This document shows, one piece after another, positions 1 to 10,600 of a stretch of DNA of 64,000 nucleotides. Below the pieces are notes generated by a model. It made no database searches. It was not told the DNA's origin and worked only from the letters and a program-made list of their open reading frames with translations. Source of the DNA: Syngnathus acus (Eukaryota > Chordata > Actinopteri > Syngnathiformes > Syngnathidae). A program made the position numbers and the translations under genes. The DNA lies in NCBI RefSeq assembly GCF_901709675.1, contig NC_051095.1:20243456-20307455 (forward strand). Direction: 5' to 3'. Numbering within the stretch: the stretch's first letter is position 1; each line of letters starts with the position of its first letter.

Positions 1-430
1 TTTCTATTGCATCCCAGCCTCTGCCAGTCAGACAAATTGCCGACGGCTGTAGTTGAATGCGATTAGGAGAAAGTATATCTACGGTCGTGGAGAGTATATT
101 TAATCTCATATTCACACAAATGACCTTTTTTTCCCCTACAATCACACTGTGTTGAAACAAGCGCACTGGATGTTTTTGTCTTCAGTTAAGCCGCGCCTCT
201 TAGATGGTATCACATTGTTTACAAACTTTGAAAGGGCATCAGATTCTGAATATTTGAGGTTAAAATCCTTCAAATAATTCTATTAACTTATTACCATTTA
301 TTATAAAGATTTTTGTTATTGTAATGATGATTTTGATGACCTTGACTTGACGATTTTATTATTGCAAGCGTGATTTTATATCCTCCCCCTTCTCAGTAAT
401 GTAATGAATAGTGATTGTCCATAGGTGTGA

Positions 431-597
431 TTGTGTGTGCGTGTGAATGCTTGTTCATCTGTTTGTCTGCGTTTGCCCTACAATTGGCTTGCGACATGTT
501 CAGGGTGTACGCCACCTACTGCCCAAAGACAGCTGTGATACGCTCCAGCACCCCAGCAATCTTTGTGAGGATAAGCGCCTCAGATAATGGATAGGTG
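431..597 (+). repeat. Dispersed fish repeat fragment
   Basis: It contains a degraded form of a widespread teleost repeat: TTCAGGGTGTACGCCACCTA, ACAGCTGTGATACGCTCCAG, then GAGGATAAGCGCCTCAGATA and ATGGATAG. I recognise the words from many fish genomes but cannot assign a family. Confidence 0.55.
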
Positions 598-3168
598 CAA
601 TTTAGACACAACTATCACGATGACTATCACTCCTAACATTATAATAATAATTTGCAAATTTTCTCCGAATTGTTTGATTGCACTAAATATGCTAGTTGGT
701 ACTGAAGCTGCTTCTAAACTGTGTGTAAGTCTCTATGTCACCACAAGGGATCACTGTTGCCAAAGTAATTTCTACTCCAACAGCCACAAAAAATGGATTC
801 AAAACCAAACCTCACTATAAGCTGGACCCTGAGCCTTATGTAAGTGCGCGTGCGTGTGATGATGGTGAGGGATTCTGTGTGCGTGTGTGAGAGGCAGTGT
901 CACACGCACACTGTGTGATGAGGCACAAAGTTAAAGATCAATATTAATAAACGGTAGCCGTGGCAACGGGGTAGAAGAGTGCATGAGTCAGAGCTCAGTC
1001 AGAGGGGAAGGAAAGGCACCAAGGAACCAACATGGACACTGTCTGAAGAAAAAGGAGGTCGATTAGACTATTAGATTTAAAAAAAATGTGAGTGCTCAAG
1101 TCAAGAGCAAAGCTGACCCCCTTGAAAAAAAGGCAAAAGTTCATAAATGTGCACTAAGAGTTAATTTATAGCAGATGGGACACTGGTATCAAAGCTTTGG
1201 TGACCTTCCTAGATAGTGCACGGCTGAGTAAACAGTGAGGGGTCGCTCACTCGCAAACATCAGTTTGTGAAAAGCTGATACACATTGTGGAAGATCTGTA
1301 GTTTGTAGTGTTAACACCCCTTCTGGTAACGTGTTATATGAAACATAATGTGAAATAGTGTCACTGGGAATAGAGGAGTTTTTTTTTTTTTTTCATGGAA
1401 TCGTGGAAAACTCAAGTCACATGACAGTTGGCAATTTTAGGACTTGCGATTTGCTTGACTCAAGTTTAGGAATGATGATGGTTTGATCCAGGGGTGACTC
1501 TAGGATCAGAGGTTGAAGGGTGAGCGCTTTTCAATTTTCATTGTTTTGCACATTTTAATGCAATTACAAGAAGGGGGCTAGAAACACCCATGGTCTGATC
1601 GTGCTTGAGTAAATTTAGACCAAACAAAGTGAGATTCTGGTATTTTTTTTCTCATTCCATCAGAGGAAGATAAATGAGGGCCAGTGTGATATTAGGCTGG
1701 GGGAGATACATAATCGACTTGAAAGTGGGAATGCGGCCAACATTGATTGCGGCCGGTAGCCGATGATGGAGTCTTGAGTGTGACTGCGAGGACGAATGAG
1801 TGTAAGAGCTTTGATGCGGGTGGCAGGTCACGCATGTGTGGGATGATGACAGCACAGATAGGGACATTGACTAAGATTATTGCAAGGTTGGGAGCTGTCG
1901 GTAGAGATTGATGCAAGACTTTTACCCTGGACGCGCACTTAGCCCACTTTGCAGTATGGTTTGGAATGCAGTTGGTTGGTGGGAGCTGCTTTTACCAGCA
2001 CTCAATGCAGACACCTACAATCAGCGTTTTCAAGTACGTCTACTTACCTGTCATTGCCTTTCAATTTTATCATTATTCAAGTATTTGTGATCTTCCTATC
2101 TTATAAATTAGATAATTATATAGATTAATCAAAACAAAAAAGCTTGCTTAGACCATCACACCATCTATGCTGTCTCCATGGCAACTTGGGGAACAGGGAT
2201 CACTGCGTCATGCAGCAGAGAAGGGACAGGGAGAAACAGGAGGAGCACAGACACTCTCTAGGAAATTCGGAAATTTATTATGAGAGAAATTCACCAAACC
2301 ATAAAGCGTCCATATGCCTCTGTGCTACCCCTGAAACTTAGTGCAGAGAGCTGCAACGATGAATTACAACTCTGTATTAAATATAAAATACATGCAGATC
2401 CATTAAGTGGTTCCCCTAATTCAGCTTTGCCACTGTGTACGCCCCATGTAGACTGAAACAGATGTGTGCGCATACTGCATCAGCATGCGTTCACACACTC
2501 CGACACAAATTGCTTATTGGGCCAAGCTCCAATCAGCAGGATTAATGCACCCATATCCCATTTTACTGTAAAACACCGGCGTGGAGGCCTTTGGGGAACA
2601 AATGAGTCTGCAATCCCTCAAAGCCTGCATTCAATAACTGAATTAACTTTTGAGGCTATGGGAGGAATTGAAGAAATTCTCAAAATCTTGCAGTATTATT
2701 ACGTGCCTATCGATGATCATTCCATGCTTTCCCTCTCCAAAACACACACACAAAAAAAAACTTTCAAGGGGAATAGCAAATTGATGGGCATGTGGATATC
2801 TTTGCTTTTGCTCACAAAGCAATTAGTGTAGAAATATGTGAAAAAGAAAATTAAGTGTTGGATTTGAACTTCTCAAACAGCCTTGAAACCGCAGAAACAA
2901 CCTAAAAGGCCTCAATGATAAAATGGTGGATCAAGTCCAGAGAAAACATTTTAGGATAGTTCAGTGGTCCACTGCATCATCAGATGACTGTCTTGTGAAA
3001 CAAGATTAGCTCTAATCAGAAGCAGACTGTACTTTTAAAGGATACATCCAAAAGTATAGCGCTTTAGTGGAAAACCTTTTTTCTTTAGCGGATTTGAAAG
3101 AATTTGTTTTGTGTCGTTCATCCCACTTAAGGCAGCAGATTTGATGAACCTTATATTTGCTTATATTT
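598..3168. other. No recognisable gene
   Basis: AT-leaning non-coding sequence with poly-T at 1379-1393 and a poly-A/CA mix near 2745. The longest frame (2466-2831) has no recognisable domain or supporting splice context. Confidence 0.6.
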
Positions 3169-3199
3169 GGGTGCATCTTATAGTCCAGAAATTACGGTA
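3169..3199. repeat. Remnant terminus of the same MITE family as 63,356
   Basis: GGTGCATCTTATAGTCCAGA followed by AATTACGGTA matches the right end of the 63,356 element with a few substitutions. No left end is seen. Confidence 0.6.
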
Positions 3200-4401
3200 G
3201 ATTTTGTTCTCTTACCAGTACCAGTACTTCAATTGCAGAAGAACTTTGAGGGGTGACAACCAAATTTAAAACAACAATTCAACTGGGTTGAAGAACCTGT
3301 ACACTGTGCCGCACAGACATCCCAAACTCTAAGGGTCTCTCATCTTGGGCTTGTTTCAAATGGCTAATCATTCTATTTCTAACAATGATCATCACAGAAC
3401 TTTAAGGAGTAACAGCCTTGATTTGAACCAGATTCTACTGCGTTGAAAAAGCTGTCCACCATGTCACAAAGCTGCTTCATCTTTGCTGTCTATCACAGAG
3501 TTGTTACCCGTCCCAAGAGTCCCCAAGCATTCCACTTTTGACATCAGTTGTGAAACTTTAAGGAGTAACGACACAGATTTTGACCAGAGTCTATTGGGTT
3601 GGAAAAAACATTTACTCTCCCACACGGGTGAGGATGAAGTCTGGGTTGTAATGATGGGGTCTCTGAGATGTCCACATTTGGCCTATATCTGAATCTGAAA
3701 TATCTGAAAAATATACTTGCCACCACTACCAAAGTAAGTAATTGTAAGGTCTTTCAGTCATTGCAATGGGCGGTGATGATCATGTTTGGCCCAAAGCCCA
3801 ATAATGTGCACAATGTGACTCCTGGCTGTGAGGTAACACTCTTGTTCCAATGCTATGGTGCTCGGGACACTTACCGCGCCAGGGTGACTTGTCGCACTCC
3901 TTTGAATTCCAAAAGGCTGAGGGAATCTAGTGGCTTGAGGTATCAGCGGAGAACATGGTGGACAAAGGTGTCTGGAAGCTTGATAAATTCTGGAGTGGGT
4001 GTAAGTTAAAGTGAGCAGATCAGTTCTACGCAAGATAGAGTAATCTTCCGTTATCAAGTTATCAAAGTGTTCGTCTTGACGTAAAATGAAAGCAGCTTTG
4101 CTATTGTGTGAGTTAAAAACAGATGCAGAATGCGTATTTGTGTTGGATTTTGCATTCTGGGGCTTTACGGTGTTTTTGATAACATGCACATAGTATTAGC
4201 GCTGTGGAATACTTGCAGGCTGAAATTTTATGCAGGAAAAAGATAATGAAATGAAATGCAATCATCTCCTATACACTCCTTGCTCAGATTCAAGTTACAA
4301 AAAGCCAAACCGAATCTTGTATACCGTCATGCACAGCGACGGTCCCAAATGAATGTAAATGTAAAGGAAACCATTAGGCACTGGATTGTTTGTATACATA
4401 T
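3200..4401. other. No recognisable gene
   Basis: Overlapping frames occur on both strands (3668-4009 plus, 3758-4189 minus), but neither translation shows a known domain. A pair of similar segments (3370-3430 and 3540-3610, both with ACTTTAAGGAGTAAC and GA(C/A)CAGA(T/G)TCTA(C/T)TG words) suggests an old local duplication. Confidence 0.5.
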
Positions 4402-4412
4402 GGTACAAATTT

Positions 4413-4582
4413 CAGGGCTGTGGACTCGGACTCGGGGACTCGGGCTCGGTCATTTTTTGCCGGACTCGGACTCGGAGCTGATTTTGACCGAGTCCACCGA
4501 GTCCGACAATAAAAAAAATACGTTCAATTTTATTTTCATCATGCTGCTGAGAATGCGCGTAGGAATACTGTCCACAGCCCTG
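4413..4582. repeat. Left end of the hAT element, itself bounded by inverted repeats (170 bp)
   Basis: The left terminus CAGGGCTGTGGAC (4413-4425) has an exact inverted copy, GTCCACAGCCCTG, at 4570-4582, inside the element. Between them lie several GGACTCGG and CCGAGTCC motifs. The unit thus has two transposon-like ends and looks like a small non-autonomous derivative sitting at the left end of the full-length element. Confidence 0.75.
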
Positions 4583-5273
4583 CTACGGTTATTTAATGTT
4601 TTGGTTGCCCTGGTTACAGAGGCGTTGCTACACTAAAGGGAGGGGAGATTGTGTCTGTAGCAACGCTGATTAGCTAAAGAATGTAGTGTGGTGTAAATTA
4701 GCACTCAACCAGCTGTTCGTCTCCCATTGTTGGCTGACTCGTCCGCGAGTGAGATCAGATAACTTGAATTGCCGCTTTCCTGTGGAACAATGCAACTAAA
4801 CCTTTGCTAGACTTTATCTACTTAGTAAATTAACACACAATAACAATAAGTAACTTGTCCTAAACACTTAAACAAACATTGAGTAAATATGGGATAACTT
4901 GTACGCAACTACTTCAAACTGTATATAACGCTTGACAAAGAAAAACAGTTCTGACCAACAACAATCTATGAACCAAATCAGAACACTTCGCCTATGCAAA
5001 TATGCTCTGCTCATTGTTGGTGAAGGCCTCTTACAGGAACAAAAACACACACACATAACAAAAGGACAGTAAGGACTCGGAGACATATGGCTGACAGGGA
5101 ACAAAAGACATCTCTGTCACTAAAGAGGAAGAATTTAAATAACAGGAAAGTCATAACATGTAAATGACAAGGCTTTACTTAAATTATTCCAACAGGCAGG
5201 GAAAATGTTAGCGATCCGACGTCCAATTGGAACGTCGCCTCACTTTTACGTCCGCGCACTCAGCAAGGGATCC

Positions 5274-5280
5274 TATATAA
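5274..5280 (+). promoter_or_regulatory. TATA box of the transposase gene
   Basis: TATATAA in the context TCCTATATAAGCC lies 75 bases before the transposase ATG, which puts transcription start near 5305. About 40 bp upstream is a near-perfect palindrome (5217-5237) with core CCAATTGG flanked by CGACGT and ACGTCG, a candidate factor-binding site. Confidence 0.7.
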
Positions 5281-5354
5281 GCCGAACCAGCCAGTGTGAA
5301 AGCAGTTGCGTTCGTTCTGCATATATAATTAGCTATTTTGTCCCTCGGATAATC

Positions 5355-5528
5355 ATGGCATCCAGAAAGAGTCATGTGTGGACGTATTTTGATGTGCAAG
5401 GAGAGAAGGCCGTGTGCATCGTAAACGATACATGTAATGCTTGGTTATCGATGGGTTCTGCTGGCGCAAATCAGCAAGCCAACCTGAAGCGCCATCTCAA
5501 GAGGAAGCACCCAGAGGCATTCGCGAAG
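5355..5528 (+). CDS. hAT transposase exon 1 (BED zinc finger)
   Basis: 58 complete codons end in phase 0 at AAG|GTAAGC. The exon contains nearly the entire BED finger. The two cysteines are separated by five residues (C21, C27) instead of the usual two; the histidines are H47 and H52. Confidence 0.88.
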
Positions 5529-7459
5529 GTAAGCTTTTGATAAGTGGATTACAATTGATTTCCGGTATAAAACTGTGTTGAGATTACTATAGTCGAACAT
5601 AACAAAAATTCATGAATTCAAACTCAAATCTGTCCAAAGGTGGAAGAGGAGAACAAAAAGCAGAAAACGACGGCGACGCCTGGTCCATCGCAGATGGCTC
5701 AGACATCGATGATGAAGTAAGTATAGTCTGAAATGTTTTTTTACATTTTTACAAATGATGAAAAATGTATCGATCAAAACTCAAAACGAAAATTGCAGAT
5801 ACATTATTACTTTGGCCATTTCACTAATGATTTGATTTTTTTCTCAGGTTTGAGACAGCGAAAGTGACGCGCAAGACGATCCAATACATGATGGACCGTG
5901 AGGAGTTTCAAAAGGCGGTCATTTCTCTGATTGTTCATGATGGCCTCTCGCTCGTCACATTCCAGCAGTCGGCTATGCGGACACTGCTAGGGCCTGCTGC
6001 TAATCAGCTCTCTGTCAGCCTAGACAGAGATCAGATCCGCCACATGGTGGTGGCTGAGGCCGACAGGTTGAAGGAGGAAATCAAGTCGGAGCTGAGCCAG
6101 GAATGCGTATTCATCAAGGCAGACGCCGCCACCAGGCTCATGCGGAACTACATGGGCATCAACGTCCAGTACTTCCGCGACGGGGAGATTAAAATCAAGA
6201 CTCTTGCCATCAAGGACACCGACGGGGGGCATGACAGTGAGGCGGTCAAGAATGTCATCAACGCCGTCATCAAGGATTTTGACCTGCATGTCCTCTCCAT
6301 CGTCGTCGATAACGCAGCGACCATGAGCAAAGCCGTGCGGCTCATCAATGAGGACGACGAAGATGCTGATGATACTGAAAACGAAATGGATGAGGACGAG
6401 GGGGGCGTCAATCTGGACGACGAGGTCCAGCTTGAGAAGTTCGCTGGGATTCAGGATGCCGATTTTCGAATGATTCATCACATGCGCTGTGCTATTCACA
6501 CTCTGCAACTGGCAATTCGTGACGGATTGAAGGCGGAGCATGTCATGAAACTACTGGATAAAGTCCGACGGGTGGTGACGAGACTGCGGACCCCCAATGT
6601 GCTTGCTGTCCTCCGTCGTCGAGGAGGTCTTCTCCCTGTCGTCGATGTGCCCACCCGTTGGGGAAGCACCTACCTCATGACAAAACGGCTCCTTCATCTA
6701 CGAGAGCATGTCCAGGACTTGGCGGCTGCTTCTCCGGAACTTCACCTTAACGAGTCAGAATGGAAGAAGCTTGAGACCTTGGCCACGATCCTCAAGATGC
6801 CATACGATGTCACGGTCAAGCTCCAGTCGGCCTCAATCACCCCCGGCAGCTTTCTCAAGGAGTGGTCGGCCTTGAAGGCAGCGTTGCGCAAGCAGCCCCC
6901 TCTGGCTTCACCAATCGCCAATTCAATGGAGCAACGAGAGGACAAGCTCTTCGACAATGATTTTTTTCTGGCAGCCATCTTCGTCGATGCGCGTTACCGC
7001 ATTCTCCTCAGCGAAGAGCAGATGGAGCGCGCCAAGAATGGCCTCCGTGCCGTTGTGAGGCGAATCCGGTCTCGTACCCACCAGCACCTGGAGGGGCCGT
7101 CGATGGAGGCCGAGGTTGATGGCTCCACATCGACGGAGGAGGATGAGTTTGAAAAAGAACTTGACAGCATTGAGCGCCGCCAGCGTTTGTCGGCCGCCAC
7201 CTCGCCAACCGACATAGATGAAGAAATTGGGGCAATGTTGGCACTTGGTCGAATGAAAGAGAGCCCATTTGTTACAGCTGATCGTTATCCGTCCGGCCTC
7301 AAGGCAGCGACTCGGACACTAACAGCAATGCCAATCAGCCAAGTCAGCGTAGAGCGCCTGTTTTCCGGGCTCAAGTTTATCATGTCTGATCAGCGCGGCG
7401 CGATGAAGGCTGACTTGGTTGAGGCGATTTTGTTCCTAAGAACAAACTCAAGTCGTTGA
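5355..7459 (+). CDS. hAT transposase, BED-finger type (three exons: 5355-5528, 5640-5716, 5848-7459)
   Basis: This enzyme cuts and pastes the surrounding element in the nucleus. Splicing at consensus GTAAGC and GTAAGT donors and at CAAAG and TTTTTCTCAG acceptors gives one open frame of 620 residues. Residues 9-58 form a BED-type zinc finger (WTYF aromatic start, C21, C27, H47, H52). RNase H-like core motifs are ADAATR with the likely first catalytic Asp at 176, and VVDNAA with the second at 238. An acidic insert covers about 252-276. The hAT CxxH motif is C298/H301, followed by RWGSTYLM at about 354-361. The C-terminal dimerisation signature MPISQVSVERLFSGLKF is at about 578-594. I did not assign the catalytic Glu with certainty. 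The start is the first ATG after a TATA box and opens the BED finger. The family is secure; the exact subfamily is unknown. Confidence 0.93.
5640..5716 (+). CDS. hAT transposase exon 2 (linker)
   Basis: 77 bases follow the acceptor AAAG at 5636-5639 and end at AA|GTAAGT. They encode a charged then Ser/Thr/Pro-rich linker (EEENKKQKTTATPGPSQ). Read through without splicing, the frame stops at once (TAA at 5718-5720), which supports the intron. Joining to exon 3 restores the long frame. Confidence 0.82.
5848..7459 (+). CDS. hAT transposase exon 3 (catalytic and dimerisation domains)
   Basis: The exon begins after the polypyrimidine tract and CAG at 5845-5847. It is a single uninterrupted frame to TGA at 7457-7459, giving residues 84-620. 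It holds the RNase H-like core, the CxxH and RWGST motifs and the C-terminal hAT dimerisation region. No frameshift or premature stop is present. Confidence 0.94.
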
Positions 7460-7505
7460 ATTGAAACTTGAAAGTATCTGTTTATTGTATTTCGTTTATA
7501 TGTTT

Positions 7506-7574
7506 AATAAAGACAAAGCCATCACAAAACTGTTGTAATTATTTAGATTTTGATCTAAATTAGCCTTGAATAAA
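7506..7574 (+). terminator. Poly(A) signals of the transposase gene
   Basis: AATAAA occurs at 7506-7511 and again at 7569-7574. Both are followed by similar words (AATAAAGACAAAGCCATCAC and AATAAAGACTAAGCAGTCAC), as if a signal segment had been duplicated 63 bp downstream. Both lie between the stop codon and the right terminus. Confidence 0.7.
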
Positions 7575-7608
7575 GACTAAGCAGTCACATGAATTAACAG
7601 ATAAAATG

Positions 7609-7691
7609 GACAGCCGGACTCGGACTCGGACTCGTGGTCAAGAGGCCGGACTCGGACTCGGTGCAAAAATCCGACCGAGTCCACAGCCCTG
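7609..7691. repeat. Right subterminal repeat region and terminal inverted repeat of the hAT element
   Basis: GGACTCGGACTCGGACTCG and a second GGACTCGGACTCGG copy are followed by the inverted terminus ending CCACAGCCCTG at 7691. The motif density matches the left end. Confidence 0.85.
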
Positions 7692-7699
7692 GGTACAAT

Positions 7700-10600
7700 A
7701 TACTTCAACTGAGTCCAGAAATAGGTAAAACCTGAAATGAGCTCAGCTCCTAAACAATGCTTTGTCTAGGGAGTTCGTCCGACTTCCTTTCATGACCAGA
7801 AAAGAGCGGTGTGGTACGCAGGAAGTTGTTGACTGGAGGGACCCAAAGAAAACACCCAAATAAGGAGGTCAGTAAACAGGAAAGGCACCTGGCTTAGGAG
7901 TGTGTCTTCAGGGACCTGGGACACACACCAAAAGCTCACGCTGTGTTGTTTCCTAAGTTTTCATAAGGTTTTCTCATTTGGTTTTCTTGCGTGCGTGTGT
8001 GTGTGTTTGGGTGTGTGTCTGAGTGAATCTGACATTGTCTCCGCTTGTTTGTACAATGATATATCGAAAACTGGTATCATTGATTGTACCGAGGAATTCA
8101 CTACAATAGAATGAGGAAATGTGTATGTGTGTAGGAATGCTTTGTGTCCACTGACCTTCACCGTGGTTCCACTTATTGCACTTCACACACATACACACAC
8201 ACACACACACACACTCTCCTGGGCTTGAAAAGATACAACATGGCTTCAATCCCAATGCTTGATTAGTCAAAGAAATTGAATCATTTCTCAACTTGCAAAG
8301 AATAAATATTTTTTGGGTGAAATGGTGTGAGGGGGAAAAAAAGTGATGCAGAAATCCCCAGAAGCAACTGCTGTCTGCCAGATCATTTTCATCAGCTAGA
8401 AGCAGTTTCTTATGAGTTATGCCAATATATATTTATACATACAGTATATATACTAGAGGTGTGCATGAATGTGGGTGGTAATTCGTTCGCTCGTTCGAGT
8501 GGGCATAGGAAATTATCGGATCAGATGATGTATGTGAGGTCACCGGAACTGGCATTTTGGTAACAAGGTATCTGTTATTGCGAGTCCACTGCGAGCCCGT
8601 ACACATAAAATCATACTTGATGTTGTTTTGAATTATTTCGGAAACCCAATAAGTAAGTGTTATCTTCCTCTTTACTTGAAATATGAGTAAATGCTGCAAT
8701 CCTCTCAACTCTTTGGCACACTGTTTTGCATCAACAACATTTTTACATTGCTTAATCTACACAGAAGATTTATACAGCCAAATTTTAAAGCCATCCGTTC
8801 AACTTTCCCCTAGTGTAACTTCCGTTCCTAAGTGAACACAGGCCTCTTAAAAACCAAAGTTAAAGTCCTCCTTGAACAGCTTCGCACTCAGACGAAAAGT
8901 TGCAACTTGTGTTTGGTTGAATAGACAACTAAAGAAGTAAAATTCTAACACGGATTCCCAATTGGTGAAGATGCAAGGGACACTTTGTTTGGTTTTGGAC
9001 TGCAAGTGTTATGCGCACATTCAGGAGAATGAGAGGAGGATTAGTGCCTAACTTGACCTTCTGGCCTTTCAAAACAACCCAGTGAAGAAAAAAGGGTAGT
9101 CACCTCTAGCTTGTAGAAGCAAATTCCTCTTTGCCTCTGACACTTATAAACCGTTCACCTCATGACAAGGGGAGCAGTACATGTCAAAGGCGACCAGTCA
9201 GCTTGGGCCATTAGAACACACCGGTCAGAGGGAGGTTAAGCCAAACGCCGGAAAACAGTGAAATTGAGTCCGAAGTCCTTGTCAGGCAGGACGTTAAATC
9301 CATGAGCTGCTTTGACGACTCAGATATGGTTCCAGGTTTAAAACATTGAGGGGGGATACTTATCAGTGCTGAGACTTCTGAAATTTTCTTTGTTGATGAA
9401 CTGCTAAACATGAGACAGTAAAGCTTTCCCTACTAGTAATTGGGTGCAATTTCAGCATTTGTCATCTCTTCTGATCAAAGCATTAAGTGGCCTATGTCGC
9501 TAAAACAGTGGTTCCTCCGTATTTACATCAAGTACCTCAAAAAAGTAACTTGACTTTAAAAGTAAATTTGTTACTGTCCTTGATCGGCTTATTAGTTATA
9601 CTTTCAGCAGTCCGATGATTCTGCTTAACATGTAAACGACTGTTTTTGCCACTATTTAAGTGTGTGTTTGAGGATAAGGGTTTTATTAAAAAATAAAACA
9701 ATTGTTTTTACGGGATTTCACAAACCATAAATGGCCTACTATTTTTAAGTGTTTCTCAATTTCACTAACCATAAATAAATTTACTATATATTGTCACAGA
9801 GTTCGTTTACACGCAGTCAATAACCATTTTAAAATCCGAATATTGGCAGTATTCAGGTTTTTCAAGTCTATGTAAACGTATTCCACCGTATATTGCTATA
9901 GCACACTTACATCAACATTATACCACCTAATATGCGAAGAAAATGATAATGATATAGCATTGATTAGAATAGGACAAACATTGCTATGGATGTTATAACA
10001 TTCTCAGTCAAACTTATCAAAAGTAAGCCCAATTTTCTAAGGTGACCGTGTAAGGTCACACTAATTTAAATTAACAGCAATCCTCCTTGATTTTACAAGA
10101 AAAAAACCACACGGATCTGGCAGATATTATATGCACTTAAAAAAAGCCACAATTGTATATAGAGCACATTAATGTGCTAAATCATGTCACTTCAATTTGT
10201 AGATAAAAAGGATTTATGGCAAATTCCGCTCATATAACATCTTCTGGGCTGGAATTTCAAGACGTTCCTGAGGAGAAAGAAGAGGAACAAAGCTTGAGAC
10301 TCTTCCAAAGTCATGCTATGTCATCCAGTCTGGCTGTTAGCAACACTTTCTTTCGATTATTGCTATTTTTTGGGCATTATTTTATTATACTTGAGACACT
10401 GTATATCTTTCAGTGCGCCCTAATCTAATATTTAAAAACAATTTAAGCGGCCCGCATCTGTCAAGCGTTGACAGGCCAAACATACTATGATTGCATGTAA
10501 TGCCAAAAAGAAACAAAGAAAGGAATGGCTTGTTTCAAGATATGTTGAAATGATGCTGGACCGGCATATAAATGTGTTTATAATTATACATGACAGATTT

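Larger units (their letters stand above)
4413..7691 (+). mobile_element. Complete hAT-superfamily DNA transposon (3,279 bp)
   Basis: The two ends carry a perfect 17-bp terminal inverted repeat, CAGGGCTGTGGACTCGG (4413-4429, and its complement 7675-7691). Both subterminal regions are packed with GGACTCGG/CCGAGTCC motifs, the kind of arrays hAT transposases bind. Inside are, in order, a TATA box (5274), a three-exon transposase gene (5355-7459) and poly(A) signals (7506, 7569). The 7-mer GGTACAA flanks both sides (4402-4408 and 7692-7698). This resembles an 8-bp hAT target-site duplication, but the left copy is separated from the inverted repeat by four bases. The transposase exon is visibly richer in GC than the AT-rich surroundings. 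All coding frames are open, suggesting a young and possibly active copy. Confidence 0.93.

Noticed and set aside
2466-2831. 121-residue plus-strand frame
   Set aside because: No recognisable domain, and the end runs through a CA/A-rich simple repeat.
3758-4189. 143-residue minus-strand frame overlapping a 113-residue plus-strand frame
   Set aside because: Neither shows a known domain, splice context or coding texture. Overlap on both strands suggests chance openness.
6020-6541. 173-residue minus-strand frame
   Set aside because: It is the antisense shadow of transposase exon 3.
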